DNA of 64,000 nucleotides from UBA4416 sp038327195 (GTDB taxonomy: Bacteria; Bacteroidota; Bacteroidia; B-17B0; Aurantibacillaceae): the NCBI GenBank assembly GCA_038327195.1, contig JBBQKU010000018.1, forward strand, positions 10,507 through 74,506, given 5' to 3'. A program made the translations under genes and the position numbers. The notes below the pieces were generated by a model. That model was not told the DNA's origin, searched no databases, and worked only from the letters and a program-made list of their open reading frames with translations. Shown piece after piece: positions 26,174 through 32,828 of the stretch (positions are counted from its first letter, which is position 1; each line of letters begins with the position of its first letter).

Positions 26174-26377
26174 ATGCAAATTATGGGAGTTTTGCTTTTA
26201 ATAGCGGTTATACTGGGTGTTATTTTATTATGCAGAGAAGTTTCTTGTTGGTACTTCAAAATAAATAAATCTATAGAATTGCAAGAAGAAGCAAATACAA
26301 CTCTAAGGAAAATTCTTATGAATATGCCTAGTCAACCAGTAATTGAAAAAGCAATTGAAAAGGAAAAGGGGATTTAA
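26174..26377 (+). CDS. Small single-pass membrane protein, unknown
   Basis: This 67-residue protein has one hydrophobic helix (about residues 3-20, LLLIAVILGVILL), then CREVSCWYFKINKSIEL and a charged helical tail likely to form a coiled coil. The C-R-E-x-x-C-W-Y motif after a membrane helix recalls small conserved Bacteroidota proteins of unknown function. Promoter-like TACTTTTG precedes it, and a small hairpin overlaps its stop. It is the first plus-strand gene of the element. No function can be assigned. Confidence 0.6.
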   Translation: MQIMGVLLLIAVILGVILLCREVSCWYFKINKSIELQEEANTTLRKILMNMPSQPVIEKAIEKEKGI

Positions 26378-26387
26378 TAGCCCCTCT
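26369..26387 (+). repeat. Small hairpin repeat, second copy
   Basis: GGGATTTAATAGCCCCTCT is the partner of 26093-26111 and includes the TAA stop of the small membrane-protein gene. GGGG and CCCC can pair, which may act as a weak terminator. Confidence 0.6.
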
Positions 26388-26483
26388 TAATTTATTATAT
26401 TTCACACTACTTTAGTATGTTTTTTTCCGTATAACCTAAATCTTTAGAGATTATCTATTAAATAGTATATTTAATAAAAAATT

Positions 26484-26738
26484 ATGAAGTGGATTATATT
26501 TATAGTTATTGGAGTTACCAGTATCTTTTTTCTATCTAATACGAATGATAATTGTTATGGAGGTCGGTGTTCGGGTGGGGCAAATTGCTATGCTTGTAAA
26601 AACTGTAGTGGGTGTAAACATTGTGCTCAAAACGGTGGGGAATGTAGTGTTTGCGCCAAACCCAAGAAAAAACTAACTAACGCAAGTCCAACACTAAAAA
26701 AGACTGTAGTTAAAAAAAAGGCTGTTAGTAAAAAGTAA
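26484..26738 (+). CDS. Small cysteine-rich membrane-anchored or secreted protein
   Basis: This 84-residue protein has an N-terminal hydrophobic segment (about 1-18), a core with nine cysteines in 34 residues (C24, C29, C35, C38, C41, C44, C47, C54, C57), and a lysine-rich tail. Five successive cysteines are spaced every three residues, as in metal-binding knuckles or a disulfide-packed fold. Glycines and asparagines fill the spacers. The order helix, cysteine block, basic tail suggests a periplasmic or surface peptide. I do not recognise the family; metal binding is a guess from the pattern. It is on the plus strand, opposite to the element's replication genes. Confidence 0.6.
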   Translation: MKWIIFIVIGVTSIFFLSNTNDNCYGGRCSGGANCYACKNCSGCKHCAQNGGECSVCAKPKKKLTNASPTLKKTVVKKKAVSKK

Positions 26739-26747
26739 ACCCACTTT

Positions 26748-27371
26748 TTATGCTAAATGTCCAAATCTCTTAATTAACCAGTTTTCTAAATCTTCATTCC
26801 TTTGATTATCTAGTTCGGTTCTTTTATTCAATAATTTAATTGTGTGGTTATGCCTTTTTGTTAGTATGCCATTATAGATTTTAGTTTCTCGTTTCTCGTA
26901 TATCTTATTTACCTTTTTATCAATGGCAAAATACTTATCGTTACTTAATTGGACTTTTGAACTGGTTTGAGTATTATAGTAAATACGTTTATTATACGCT
27001 AATCGGTGTTTAAATCTAGGATAGCCATAACACATAAATAACGTACGGCAATAAATAGCACTTTCGGGACAACAAAAAAACAATACTTCGCCTATACCTA
27101 AATTAGATTTTTTCTTTGCTATGTAAATTTTATAATCAAAGTTTGTTTTCTCTTTTGTATAATGGTCGGTAACTGTATAAGATAAACGTACATAAATATC
27201 ACTATCACTATAAACGCTCTCACAACTAATGTTTGCACCGTTCGACCATGATAGGTTAAATGTAACCCTATTACCTTTTTGAATAAACCTTTGTTTCAAT
27301 AAGTAGCGTAAATCTAATTTAGTAGCTTCGCCAACTGTTATGGCATTACCATTGCCCCGACCTTTTCCCAT
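26748..27371 (-). CDS. Conserved element protein of unknown function
   Basis: This 207-residue protein begins MGKGRGNGNAIT, has beta-rich segments (VTFNLSWSNG, RLSYTVTDHY, FDYKIYIAKK) and then a cysteine cluster FFCCPESAIYCRTLFMCYG (C100, C101, C108, C114) followed by KHRLAYNKRIYYNTQTSSK. I recall proteins with this CP-x5-CR, YG and RIYY arrangement in Bacteroidota mobile elements but know no function. The clustered cysteines could bind a metal, perhaps as a DNA-binding or regulatory module. It lies two bases downstream of the primase-like gene and is the last gene of the minus-strand run. Confidence 0.7.
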   Translation of the reverse strand: MGKGRGNGNAITVGEATKLDLRYLLKQRFIQKGNRVTFNLSWSNGANISCESVYSDSDIYVRLSYTVTDHYTKEKTNFDYKIYIAKKKSNLGIGEVLFFCCPESAIYCRTLFMCYGYPRFKHRLAYNKRIYYNTQTSSKVQLSNDKYFAIDKKVNKIYEKRETKIYNGILTKRHNHTIKLLNKRTELDNQRNEDLENWLIKRFGHLA

Positions 27372-27373
27372 AG

Positions 27374-28528
27374 TTAAAATATTAAATCTTTATTAGTTGT
27401 TGGTTGTTCCTCACTCCAAATGTTTTGTATTTGCTGAGGTGTCAAATAAAAAGTATTACTATTACCCTTTGCACTTTCTACATTATTTGCATTTTGTTTC
27501 CTCTCAAATAGCACTATATTTAAATCTATTTTCTTTAGATATTTGTAACGCTGAGGTTCTAAGTATAAAGGCTTATACTTTTTTATAGTGTTACTTTTGG
27601 GCTTAGTTGCTAAAGTTTGAGTATTGCTTTTAAGGTCGGCAAATGGTTTAGAGTTAAAATCGTTTTTACACTTATTGTAAACACTTGTTACTATTTGGTT
27701 TATCCGTTTCATTGAATATTCCTCGTTTTCAAATTGATAGCAACCGTTAATTGTTTCGTTTATATCAATACCCTTAACACTACAATAGCTAGATAAAGCT
27801 TTTAAATAGTTGTTTTGGTTACCCTCTACAAAACTGTTTTTCTCATTGTGGCGGTCTAATACTGTTTTAAATTTATCGTTGTTAAAATGGCTTATATTAC
27901 TTTTATAGGCGGTTTTATTAATTGCCTTAATAGTTGGACTATGTAATAGACTGAAAGGTTTTGCATTGATATTGAAATAAGCATTTTGAGTATAACTGTA
28001 AATTCTTAAATCTGTAATGTTCGAGCCTTTACTAGTATCTAATTTGATATTAAAGAAAGTAAGCATTAACTCATTAAACTTTTGAAAATGATAGTTTAAT
28101 TTGTCAGGGTAAGCAATAGGAACTAAACAAAAGTACCCTAAACCGCTCACACTTTGCCCACAATAAGCGATATTTTGAATATTAGGTAAAGTTTCGAGTA
28201 ATTTATTATAATCGCTTAAATGGGTATTATCTTTAAAATCTATATCCAATTGCATAAAACCCGAATGACTTATAAGTTTGTCTTTGTCGCTTAGTTTATT
28301 ATCTCGACTTTTTAATAAGGCACTCGGTGTAATAGTTGGCAGTTGGATTTTGATTTTATCCCTCTCTTTTTTATCCGTTATGGCTCTAATTTGATTTTGT
28401 TTTGTTTCGTATTTATTACTAGTTAGCCAAATAGCCAAATTGACTGGTTTACTTTCGGTATCAAAACAGTTTTTAAATCCGGAAACCTCAACGTCAAATA
28501 TTGTGTTTTTTAAATCTTCGTATCTCAT
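27374..28528 (-). CDS. Primase-like protein (BT4734/VirE N-terminal type)
   Basis: This 384-residue protein carries the BT4734-like (VirE-associated) N-terminal domain common on Bacteroidota mobile elements. HSGFMQLDIDFKDN supplies an acidic D95-x-D97 pair typical of archaeo-eukaryotic primase catalytic centres. SVSGLGYFCLVPI and DLRIYSYTQNAYFN are further family motifs. The C-terminal 200 residues are helical and less conserved (a PriCT-like segment). It should synthesise primers or help start replication of the excised element together with the RepA-like ATPase encoded upstream. A repeat-rich gap of 118 bases separates the two genes. Confidence 0.8.
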   Translation of the reverse strand: MRYEDLKNTIFDVEVSGFKNCFDTESKPVNLAIWLTSNKYETKQNQIRAITDKKERDKIKIQLPTITPSALLKSRDNKLSDKDKLISHSGFMQLDIDFKDNTHLSDYNKLLETLPNIQNIAYCGQSVSGLGYFCLVPIAYPDKLNYHFQKFNELMLTFFNIKLDTSKGSNITDLRIYSYTQNAYFNINAKPFSLLHSPTIKAINKTAYKSNISHFNNDKFKTVLDRHNEKNSFVEGNQNNYLKALSSYCSVKGIDINETINGCYQFENEEYSMKRINQIVTSVYNKCKNDFNSKPFADLKSNTQTLATKPKSNTIKKYKPLYLEPQRYKYLKKIDLNIVLFERKQNANNVESAKGNSNTFYLTPQQIQNIWSEEQPTTNKDLIF

Positions 28529-28648
28529 AATTTCATAGTAATATTCGGTTTAGTTTAACATATCCCCTTATAAATAAGGGGGGATATGATTAAACTGGTT
28601 TAACAAAAAGTCGTCAGTTTAAACCGATTATTGATTAAACCGATTATT
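28529..28648. promoter_or_regulatory. Candidate replication origin or operator
   Basis: This gap holds a stem CATATCCCCTTAT/ATAAGGGGGGATATG (28559-28588, two-base bulge) and two exact copies of TTAAACCGATTATT (28619-28632 and 28635-28648) spaced 16 bases. It also holds the near-palindrome TTAAACTGGTTTAA (28590-28603), the palindrome GTTTAAAC (28617-28624) and GGTTTAGTTTAAC (28547-28559). Repeated TTAAAC half-sites beside Rep and primase genes suggest initiator-binding iterons, or a dense repressor site. Confidence 0.55.
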
Positions 28649-29816
28649 AAAACTCTGTTTCTGTTTGCCCAGCAAGTACATAGGTTGTTTTTTTCTTTGG
28701 CACATTGATAGCAATAATTTTTTCTTTCGTTATGTAGTAAGCTAAAAAATCCTTTGCTTTATTATCGCCCATTGATTTATTACTTATTGAATAAACAGAG
28801 TTTTTAATATTTCGCCATGTATCGGCATAACTTTGCTCTTTATGAATTGAAAAAACTTCATTTAAGATGTTAGTATGTTCGTCCTCATTCAATTGATTAG
28901 GTTTAAACTCCGTAGTTTTTGCGGTGCGTTCTTTTTTAGGGTTGCTACTCGAATTACTATTATTTAAAAAAACATTTTCAGCATCCGCAGTAATAAACAT
29001 TTTTTGTTCGTCACTCCATTGATAGGCAGTTTTAAAATTTGGATTATTTCGATTTTTACCATGTTCAAAATCACTTGTTAAAATCCTTGTTTCCCCCTCG
29101 CATTGTTTAGCTAAAAAAACACATTCGGACTCTCTTATTAATTCACTACCTAAATGACCTCTAGGCTTATCGGTGCTAGGGTTTGGGTGCAAAGTTGTTA
29201 TAATTGATACTTTGTATTTAACCGTTAATTCACGCATCCAAATTCTACATTCAATAGCTTGTTCTAAATCGTTTGTATCTGTTACAAGGTCGCCAGCACC
29301 GTCAATTAAAAGTAAACTACATGGGTTATTTTCCAATAAATCATTAATTTTTGCAAGCCTTTCTTTTAATCTAGGAACGGCTCTTAATCCTGCAATGGTT
29401 ACATTTTTAGGTTCGGCAAATTGTTGTATTTCAGCTCTTTTACACATTCTATAAAAGCTATTCCATACATCGACATCCGTACGCTCACTATCAATATAAA
29501 TAACCCCCTTACATTCATTATCTACTTTAAAACCTAAAGTATCTGTTTGGGTATTCAAATAACTTGCACAAATAGCCTCGCATAGGCTAGATTTGCCCGT
29601 CCCTTGCTTTGCTATAATAGAAGTAATATTTTGATAAGTAAGTATATTACAGTCAGCTAACATTAATACTGGGGGCACTTCTAAGGGTTTGTTATGCCAC
29701 GTTGGTATGTAAACTTGTTTAAACGGTTCGTTTAAATTTTGATTAGTCCAATTTGGATTTTTTGTTTCATTTTCAATTGTATTAAAATCGATCGGTTCAT
29801 GTAAGTTGGTTTCCAT
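28647..29816 (-). CDS. RepA-like AAA/RecA-fold ATPase
   Basis: This 389-residue protein resembles plasmid RepA/DnaB-type hexameric ATPases. Walker A is AKQGTGKSS with K75, Walker B is SLLLIDGAGD with D172, and IITTLHPNPS supplies a sensor-like segment before GHLGSELIRES. The N-terminal 60 residues and the C-terminal tail (about 290-389) are variable and may bind partners. It is expected to be a helicase or DNA-loading ATPase for replication of the element. It follows the small winged-helix gene by three bases and precedes the candidate origin region. Confidence 0.82.
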   Translation of the reverse strand: METNLHEPIDFNTIENETKNPNWTNQNLNEPFKQVYIPTWHNKPLEVPPVLMLADCNILTYQNITSIIAKQGTGKSSLCEAICASYLNTQTDTLGFKVDNECKGVIYIDSERTDVDVWNSFYRMCKRAEIQQFAEPKNVTIAGLRAVPRLKERLAKINDLLENNPCSLLLIDGAGDLVTDTNDLEQAIECRIWMRELTVKYKVSIITTLHPNPSTDKPRGHLGSELIRESECVFLAKQCEGETRILTSDFEHGKNRNNPNFKTAYQWSDEQKMFITADAENVFLNNSNSSSNPKKERTAKTTEFKPNQLNEDEHTNILNEVFSIHKEQSYADTWRNIKNSVYSISNKSMGDNKAKDFLAYYITKEKIIAINVPKKKTTYVLAGQTETEF

Positions 29817-29819
29817 ATT

Positions 29820-30128
29820 TTAAAATAATTTAAGTTGTTGTTTTGATAAAGGGATTATGTCAGGGTTTGTAGTTATGTAATAAGCTTTAAATCCAGTTGT
29901 TTTGCAAATGGTTTTATAAACCTCAACTAGTAACCCATTATTTTCTAAATCTCTCTTATACCTACAAATGTTTTTTTGCTTTATCCCAGTTGCTTCGGTT
30001 AACATTGAAGCGGTGCAAACATTTACTTTTAAATATTCAAATATGGTTTGTATCTCGGTTTTGAATTGGCTATCTTTGGTTTGTGAGTTCAAAGAATTAA
30101 GAGGGGCTAAGGTGGGTTTCTTACTCAT
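29820..30128 (-). CDS. Small winged-helix-like DNA-binding protein
   Basis: This 102-residue protein has a helical core with STAMLTEATGIKQKNICRYKRDLENNGLL-type organisation (seen as CTASMLTEATGI, then QKNICRYKRDLE), which fits a winged helix with recognition helix near residues 50-62. The following beta strands (LVEVYKTICKTTGFKAYYITT) would be the wing. It may regulate the element's replication genes. Its start overlaps the excisionase-like gene by eight bases and its end is three bases from the RepA-like gene, so the three are translated as a unit. Confidence 0.65.
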   Translation of the reverse strand: MSKKPTLAPLNSLNSQTKDSQFKTEIQTIFEYLKVNVCTASMLTEATGIKQKNICRYKRDLENNGLLVEVYKTICKTTGFKAYYITTNPDIIPLSKQQLKLF

Positions 30129-30423
30129 TTTCAGCCTTTTTCTTTTTGTTTAAACAAATTAAGGCGTTTTCCACCTCGCTTCTTTTAAAATAGGTGCGGT
30201 TTCCAATACCATAATTTTGAAGTTTTCCTTTCTTAACCCATAACCACAAAGTTGAGCGAGTGCATTTAAGCATCTTAGCTACTTCGTCAGTAGTTAATAA
30301 TTCAATTGGAGTTTTTGGCTCATACTTTTCGTTAAGCTCTTTAATTTGATTTTGTAGCCCCTGAAATAAACTAGTTATTTGGTCGGGCGTTACGCTGTGT
30401 AAGATTGTTGAATTGTTTTGCAT
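30121..30423 (-). CDS. Excisionase-like helix-turn-helix protein
   Basis: This 100-residue protein has a HTH_17/MerR-like domain in its second half: LLTTDEVAKMLKCTRSTLW, then VKKGKLQNYGIGNRTYFKRSEVENAL, the layout of excisionases and element regulators. The N-terminal 40 residues form a predicted coiled coil. It likely directs excision of the element by bending DNA at the arm sites, or controls the integrase gene. It heads the run of overlapping minus-strand genes. About 90 bases separate it from the unknown gene upstream. Confidence 0.8.
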   Translation of the reverse strand: MQNNSTILHSVTPDQITSLFQGLQNQIKELNEKYEPKTPIELLTTDEVAKMLKCTRSTLWLWVKKGKLQNYGIGNRTYFKRSEVENALICLNKKKKAENE

Positions 30424-30516
30424 TTTTCCTGTTTTTTTGATTGATTAACAGGGGTAAAATTTCAATTTTATAAAACCGAATGTGGCGTTAAACCTTACCT
30501 AATACAATGGGTACTT

Positions 30517-31251
30517 TTACTCCGTACTTTTACTAGGGCGTAAAACATCTTTAATATACTTTGGTTCTAATCTTATTTCAAAATTGACGGTTTCTAGTAG
30601 TTCAATTATGAAAGAATAGATTTCATTATTTGAATTAAATTCGATTGTTTCTTTAGAGAGATAATTAATAAACGGCTTTAAACTTTTAATAAATGATATT
30701 AGATATTGCTTTGGATGCAAATTTTTTCTCTCATTCTTTTTTAAAAATTCGAGAGTTTCCTCATACTGTTTTTTATAATGCTTATCAATAATAGTAAGTA
30801 TCTCATAACATAATTGATAAGAATTAATTTTTAAATACTTCGTTTTATCTGTAATAAATTTTATCTCTTTAATTGCTGGTAGTTTATCAATTTCCTTAGA
30901 AGTTTTTCCTTTAAAATTTGATAGTAGTATTATGCTCGATAAAAAATCTATCAACTCTTTTTTTTGCTTTAATGCTTTATTAGCTTCTTTTGCTAAATTA
31001 ACACTAGAAGCCCATTCTGAAGCTTCTAAAGCTTGAGCATACTCAACTAAAAAAAATAATACGTCATTTTGGTAAATAACTAAATTATATTTTTTAATAA
31101 TTTTAAATGCTTCTTTGAAATTTTCTTTTTCCTTATAATATTCGTAAAATTTGTAAAACCTATCTTCGTTTACCTCCTTGTAATATTTGTTAAGTAATAT
31201 GAAATTTGGTATAATAGTATTCTTACTTTCGTTTTTATTAATATTTTTCAT
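30517..31251 (-). CDS. Unknown lysine-rich helical protein (element cargo)
   Basis: This 244-residue protein is rich in lysine, glutamate, isoleucine and tyrosine, and looks wholly alpha-helical and soluble (for example EDRFYKFYEYYKEKENFKEAF and YEETLEFLKKNERKN). I see no catalytic motif, signal peptide or membrane helix. Its codon use is even more AT-rich than its neighbours. It stands between the integrase and the replication genes, a position where Bacteroidota elements often carry cargo such as defence genes, but that is only positional reasoning. Three GTATAG hexamers lie just upstream of the start. Confidence 0.6.
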   Translation of the reverse strand: MKNINKNESKNTIIPNFILLNKYYKEVNEDRFYKFYEYYKEKENFKEAFKIIKKYNLVIYQNDVLFFLVEYAQALEASEWASSVNLAKEANKALKQKKELIDFLSSIILLSNFKGKTSKEIDKLPAIKEIKFITDKTKYLKINSYQLCYEILTIIDKHYKKQYEETLEFLKKNERKNLHPKQYLISFIKSLKPFINYLSKETIEFNSNNEIYSFIIELLETVNFEIRLEPKYIKDVLRPSKSTE

Positions 31252-31254
31252 TTA

Positions 31255-31275
31255 GTATAGGTATAGAGAGTATAG
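31255..31275 (-). promoter_or_regulatory. Three GTATAG repeats before the cargo gene
   Basis: GTATAG (plus strand) starts at 31255, 31261 and 31270, between the integrase stop and the ATG of the unknown helical protein at 31251. It could be an operator. Confidence 0.35.
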
Positions 31276-31291
31276 GTTAATTATAAAAATT

Positions 31292-32536
31292 TTAAAAATA
31301 TTCTGAAGCTTGCATAGCTTTATCTTCGTCACTTTTACCGATATACTCTAAAAACATACTTTCGGTGCTATGTCCAGTTATGTATATTAATACACTTGTT
31401 GGTATTTTGCCGTAATTATTTGTTGCAAAAGAACGCCTACCAATATGAGAGGTTACTAGTTCCCACTTTTCAAAAGTTCCGTTTACTTTTCGAGTTACTT
31501 TATCGTCTGTTTTAGCTTTACTACCTTTTGTTTTTGCCTTAACCTCAGCAATTTTACAAACGTCTTTTATGTATTCATTATACTTTTGGTCGGTTATTTG
31601 TCTAGGGAATTGTCCATGTCTTTTATTCAAAATTTTAAGAACCTTATTGCTTAATGGAATATCCATTTTCTTTTCAGTTTTAACTTGAATAAATGAAATT
31701 AGCGTTTTGGTTTTGCCAGTCTTATCTTTTTTAACACGAACCATTTCTTTTGTAAATCTCAAAAAGTCGGAAACTCTTTGTCCAGTTTCACATGAAATTA
31801 AAAGCCAGTCCCTCGCATTATCTAAATAATCAGTATCAAAGATTTTATTTTCAATCTTAATCAGTTCCTCAGGTGTTAAGTAAATTTTATCTACTTTCTC
31901 AGCTTTAGTGGTCTTAATTAACTCTAATTTGATACTTGTTTCAATATCATTTAGTTTTGCATTGAAACATATTGTTTTAAAATAAGTAACCGCCCTTGCA
32001 ATGTAATTTAAAGAGTATTTTTCGTTTAAACAGTATTTTTCAAATTTTTCAATAAAATTAGGCTCAACATCTTTTATAAGAAAAACACTTTTAGTATAAT
32101 TCATAAAATTTTCGATTAAATTTCGAGTTGCTTTATTTCGTTTTAGAGTTCCCGACTTAACCTTATTGGTTTGTAATTCGTTATAGTAATCTATGAACTC
32201 AATTAGTTTATCAGAAACGGCGTTAATTTTTATAGGCGGATTAATAATGTCTTTTAACCATTGTGCATCAATAACAGCTTTGTTGGTAGCATCATTATAG
32301 GCTTTGTCAATTTTAGCTTTAAGTTTTGTTAAATCACTTTGAGTATCATTACATTTTTCTTTTTTGTCGGCATCTTTAAAGCCAGTTCTAGGATTGCCAG
32401 TTTCCTTATTCCATAACTCAGCATTAATGGTATATCCAGTCTTAGCTTTTATGTCAAAAGTTCGCCCATTAATGAACCTTACATAAATATTAGCATTATC
32501 ATTTTCCTTTTGGATTAAAAACTTAATTGTAGCCAT
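31292..32536 (-). CDS. int: Tyrosine-type site-specific integrase
   Basis: This 414-residue recombinase should insert and excise the element at tRNA-Gln. The catalytic set is present: arginine in ETGQRVSDFL, HIGRR (histidine and arginine) and GHSTESMFLEYI with histidine and the nucleophile tyrosine. An N-terminal arm-binding part and a SAM-like core-binding part precede the catalytic domain, as in phage-integrase family members of Bacteroidota. I start at ATG 32536 (MATIKFLIQKEN) rather than an ATG 39 bases upstream, because that extension runs through the arm repeats and TATATTTG. It is the outermost gene at the right end. Confidence 0.93.
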   Translation of the reverse strand: MATIKFLIQKENDNANIYVRFINGRTFDIKAKTGYTINAELWNKETGNPRTGFKDADKKEKCNDTQSDLTKLKAKIDKAYNDATNKAVIDAQWLKDIINPPIKINAVSDKLIEFIDYYNELQTNKVKSGTLKRNKATRNLIENFMNYTKSVFLIKDVEPNFIEKFEKYCLNEKYSLNYIARAVTYFKTICFNAKLNDIETSIKLELIKTTKAEKVDKIYLTPEELIKIENKIFDTDYLDNARDWLLISCETGQRVSDFLRFTKEMVRVKKDKTGKTKTLISFIQVKTEKKMDIPLSNKVLKILNKRHGQFPRQITDQKYNEYIKDVCKIAEVKAKTKGSKAKTDDKVTRKVNGTFEKWELVTSHIGRRSFATNNYGKIPTSVLIYITGHSTESMFLEYIGKSDEDKAMQASEYF

Positions 32537-32540
32537 AATA

Positions 32541-32574
32541 CAAATATAATATTTTAGCCGACATTTAGCCGACA
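32541..32574 (-). promoter_or_regulatory. int promoter overlapped by right arm-type repeats
   Basis: TATATTTG (minus strand, 32548-32541) ends four bases before the int ATG, predicting an almost leaderless message. Two TTTAGCCGACA units (32553-32574, plus strand) fill the spacer and -33 region, so binding there could repress int. Confidence 0.5.
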
Positions 32575-32713
32575 TTTTCTTTACATTATCGAATATACTT
32601 GAATATGCTTGTACAATATAAATCTTTATAAAAGCTTGTTATTTGTACAAATATCGTATATTTATTCGAAATTAATAGGCTTTATTAAATATTTGTGTTT
32701 TATCATTTTTTGT
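32575..32713. other. Repeat-rich segment between int and attR
   Basis: No gene is seen. The segment has GAATATACTT and GAATATGCTT in tandem (32591-32610), TTGTACAA (32609-32616) and the palindrome ATTTGTACAAAT (32641-32652). These are possible recombinase or repressor sites next to attR. Confidence 0.45.
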
Positions 32714-32727
32714 CCTAGTCAGACAAC
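32714..32727 (+). repeat. attR core of the element
   Basis: CCTAGTCAGACAAC duplicates the tRNA-Gln 3' end at 25969-25982. Confidence 0.92.
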
Positions 32728-32729
32728 AG

Positions 32730-32757
32730 AAGCCCCTATTTTAGGGGCTTTTTTTAT
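32730..32757 (+). terminator. Original tRNA-Gln terminator, displaced
   Basis: AAGCCCCT and AGGGGCTT form an 8-bp stem with a five-base loop and T-run, two bases after attR. In the empty site this would directly follow tRNA-Gln. Confidence 0.85.
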
Positions 32758-32828
32758 TAAATGACTAGATAAGATTTTAAATAAATTTTTTTATCTAAAT
32801 TAGACCTCTAGTTTACAATCAAAATAAA

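Larger units (their letters stand above)
25969..32727. mobile_element. 6.76-kb integrated element in tRNA-Gln
   Basis: The element is bounded by CCTAGTCAGACAAC (25969-25982 and 32714-32727); the left copy is the tRNA-Gln 3' end. Next to the right end lies a tyrosine integrase, then an unknown gene, an excisionase-like protein, a winged-helix-like protein, a RepA-like ATPase, a primase-like protein and a conserved unknown, all on the minus strand. Two small plus-strand genes lie at the left end. Tandem 11-bp repeats occur near both ends. I see no relaxase, type IV secretion, capsid, portal or terminase gene. This gene set suits a self-excising, self-replicating island or a phage satellite that borrows transfer functions. 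Confidence 0.9.

Noticed and set aside
32537..32575. Start of int at ATG 32575
   Set aside because: It would place the arm repeats and TATATTTG inside coding sequence and add residues unlike integrase N-termini.
25983..32727. Element as a conjugative transposon or prophage
   Set aside because: No relaxase, coupling protein, Tra, portal, terminase or capsid gene can be read in it; its size and gene set fit only a small island or satellite.
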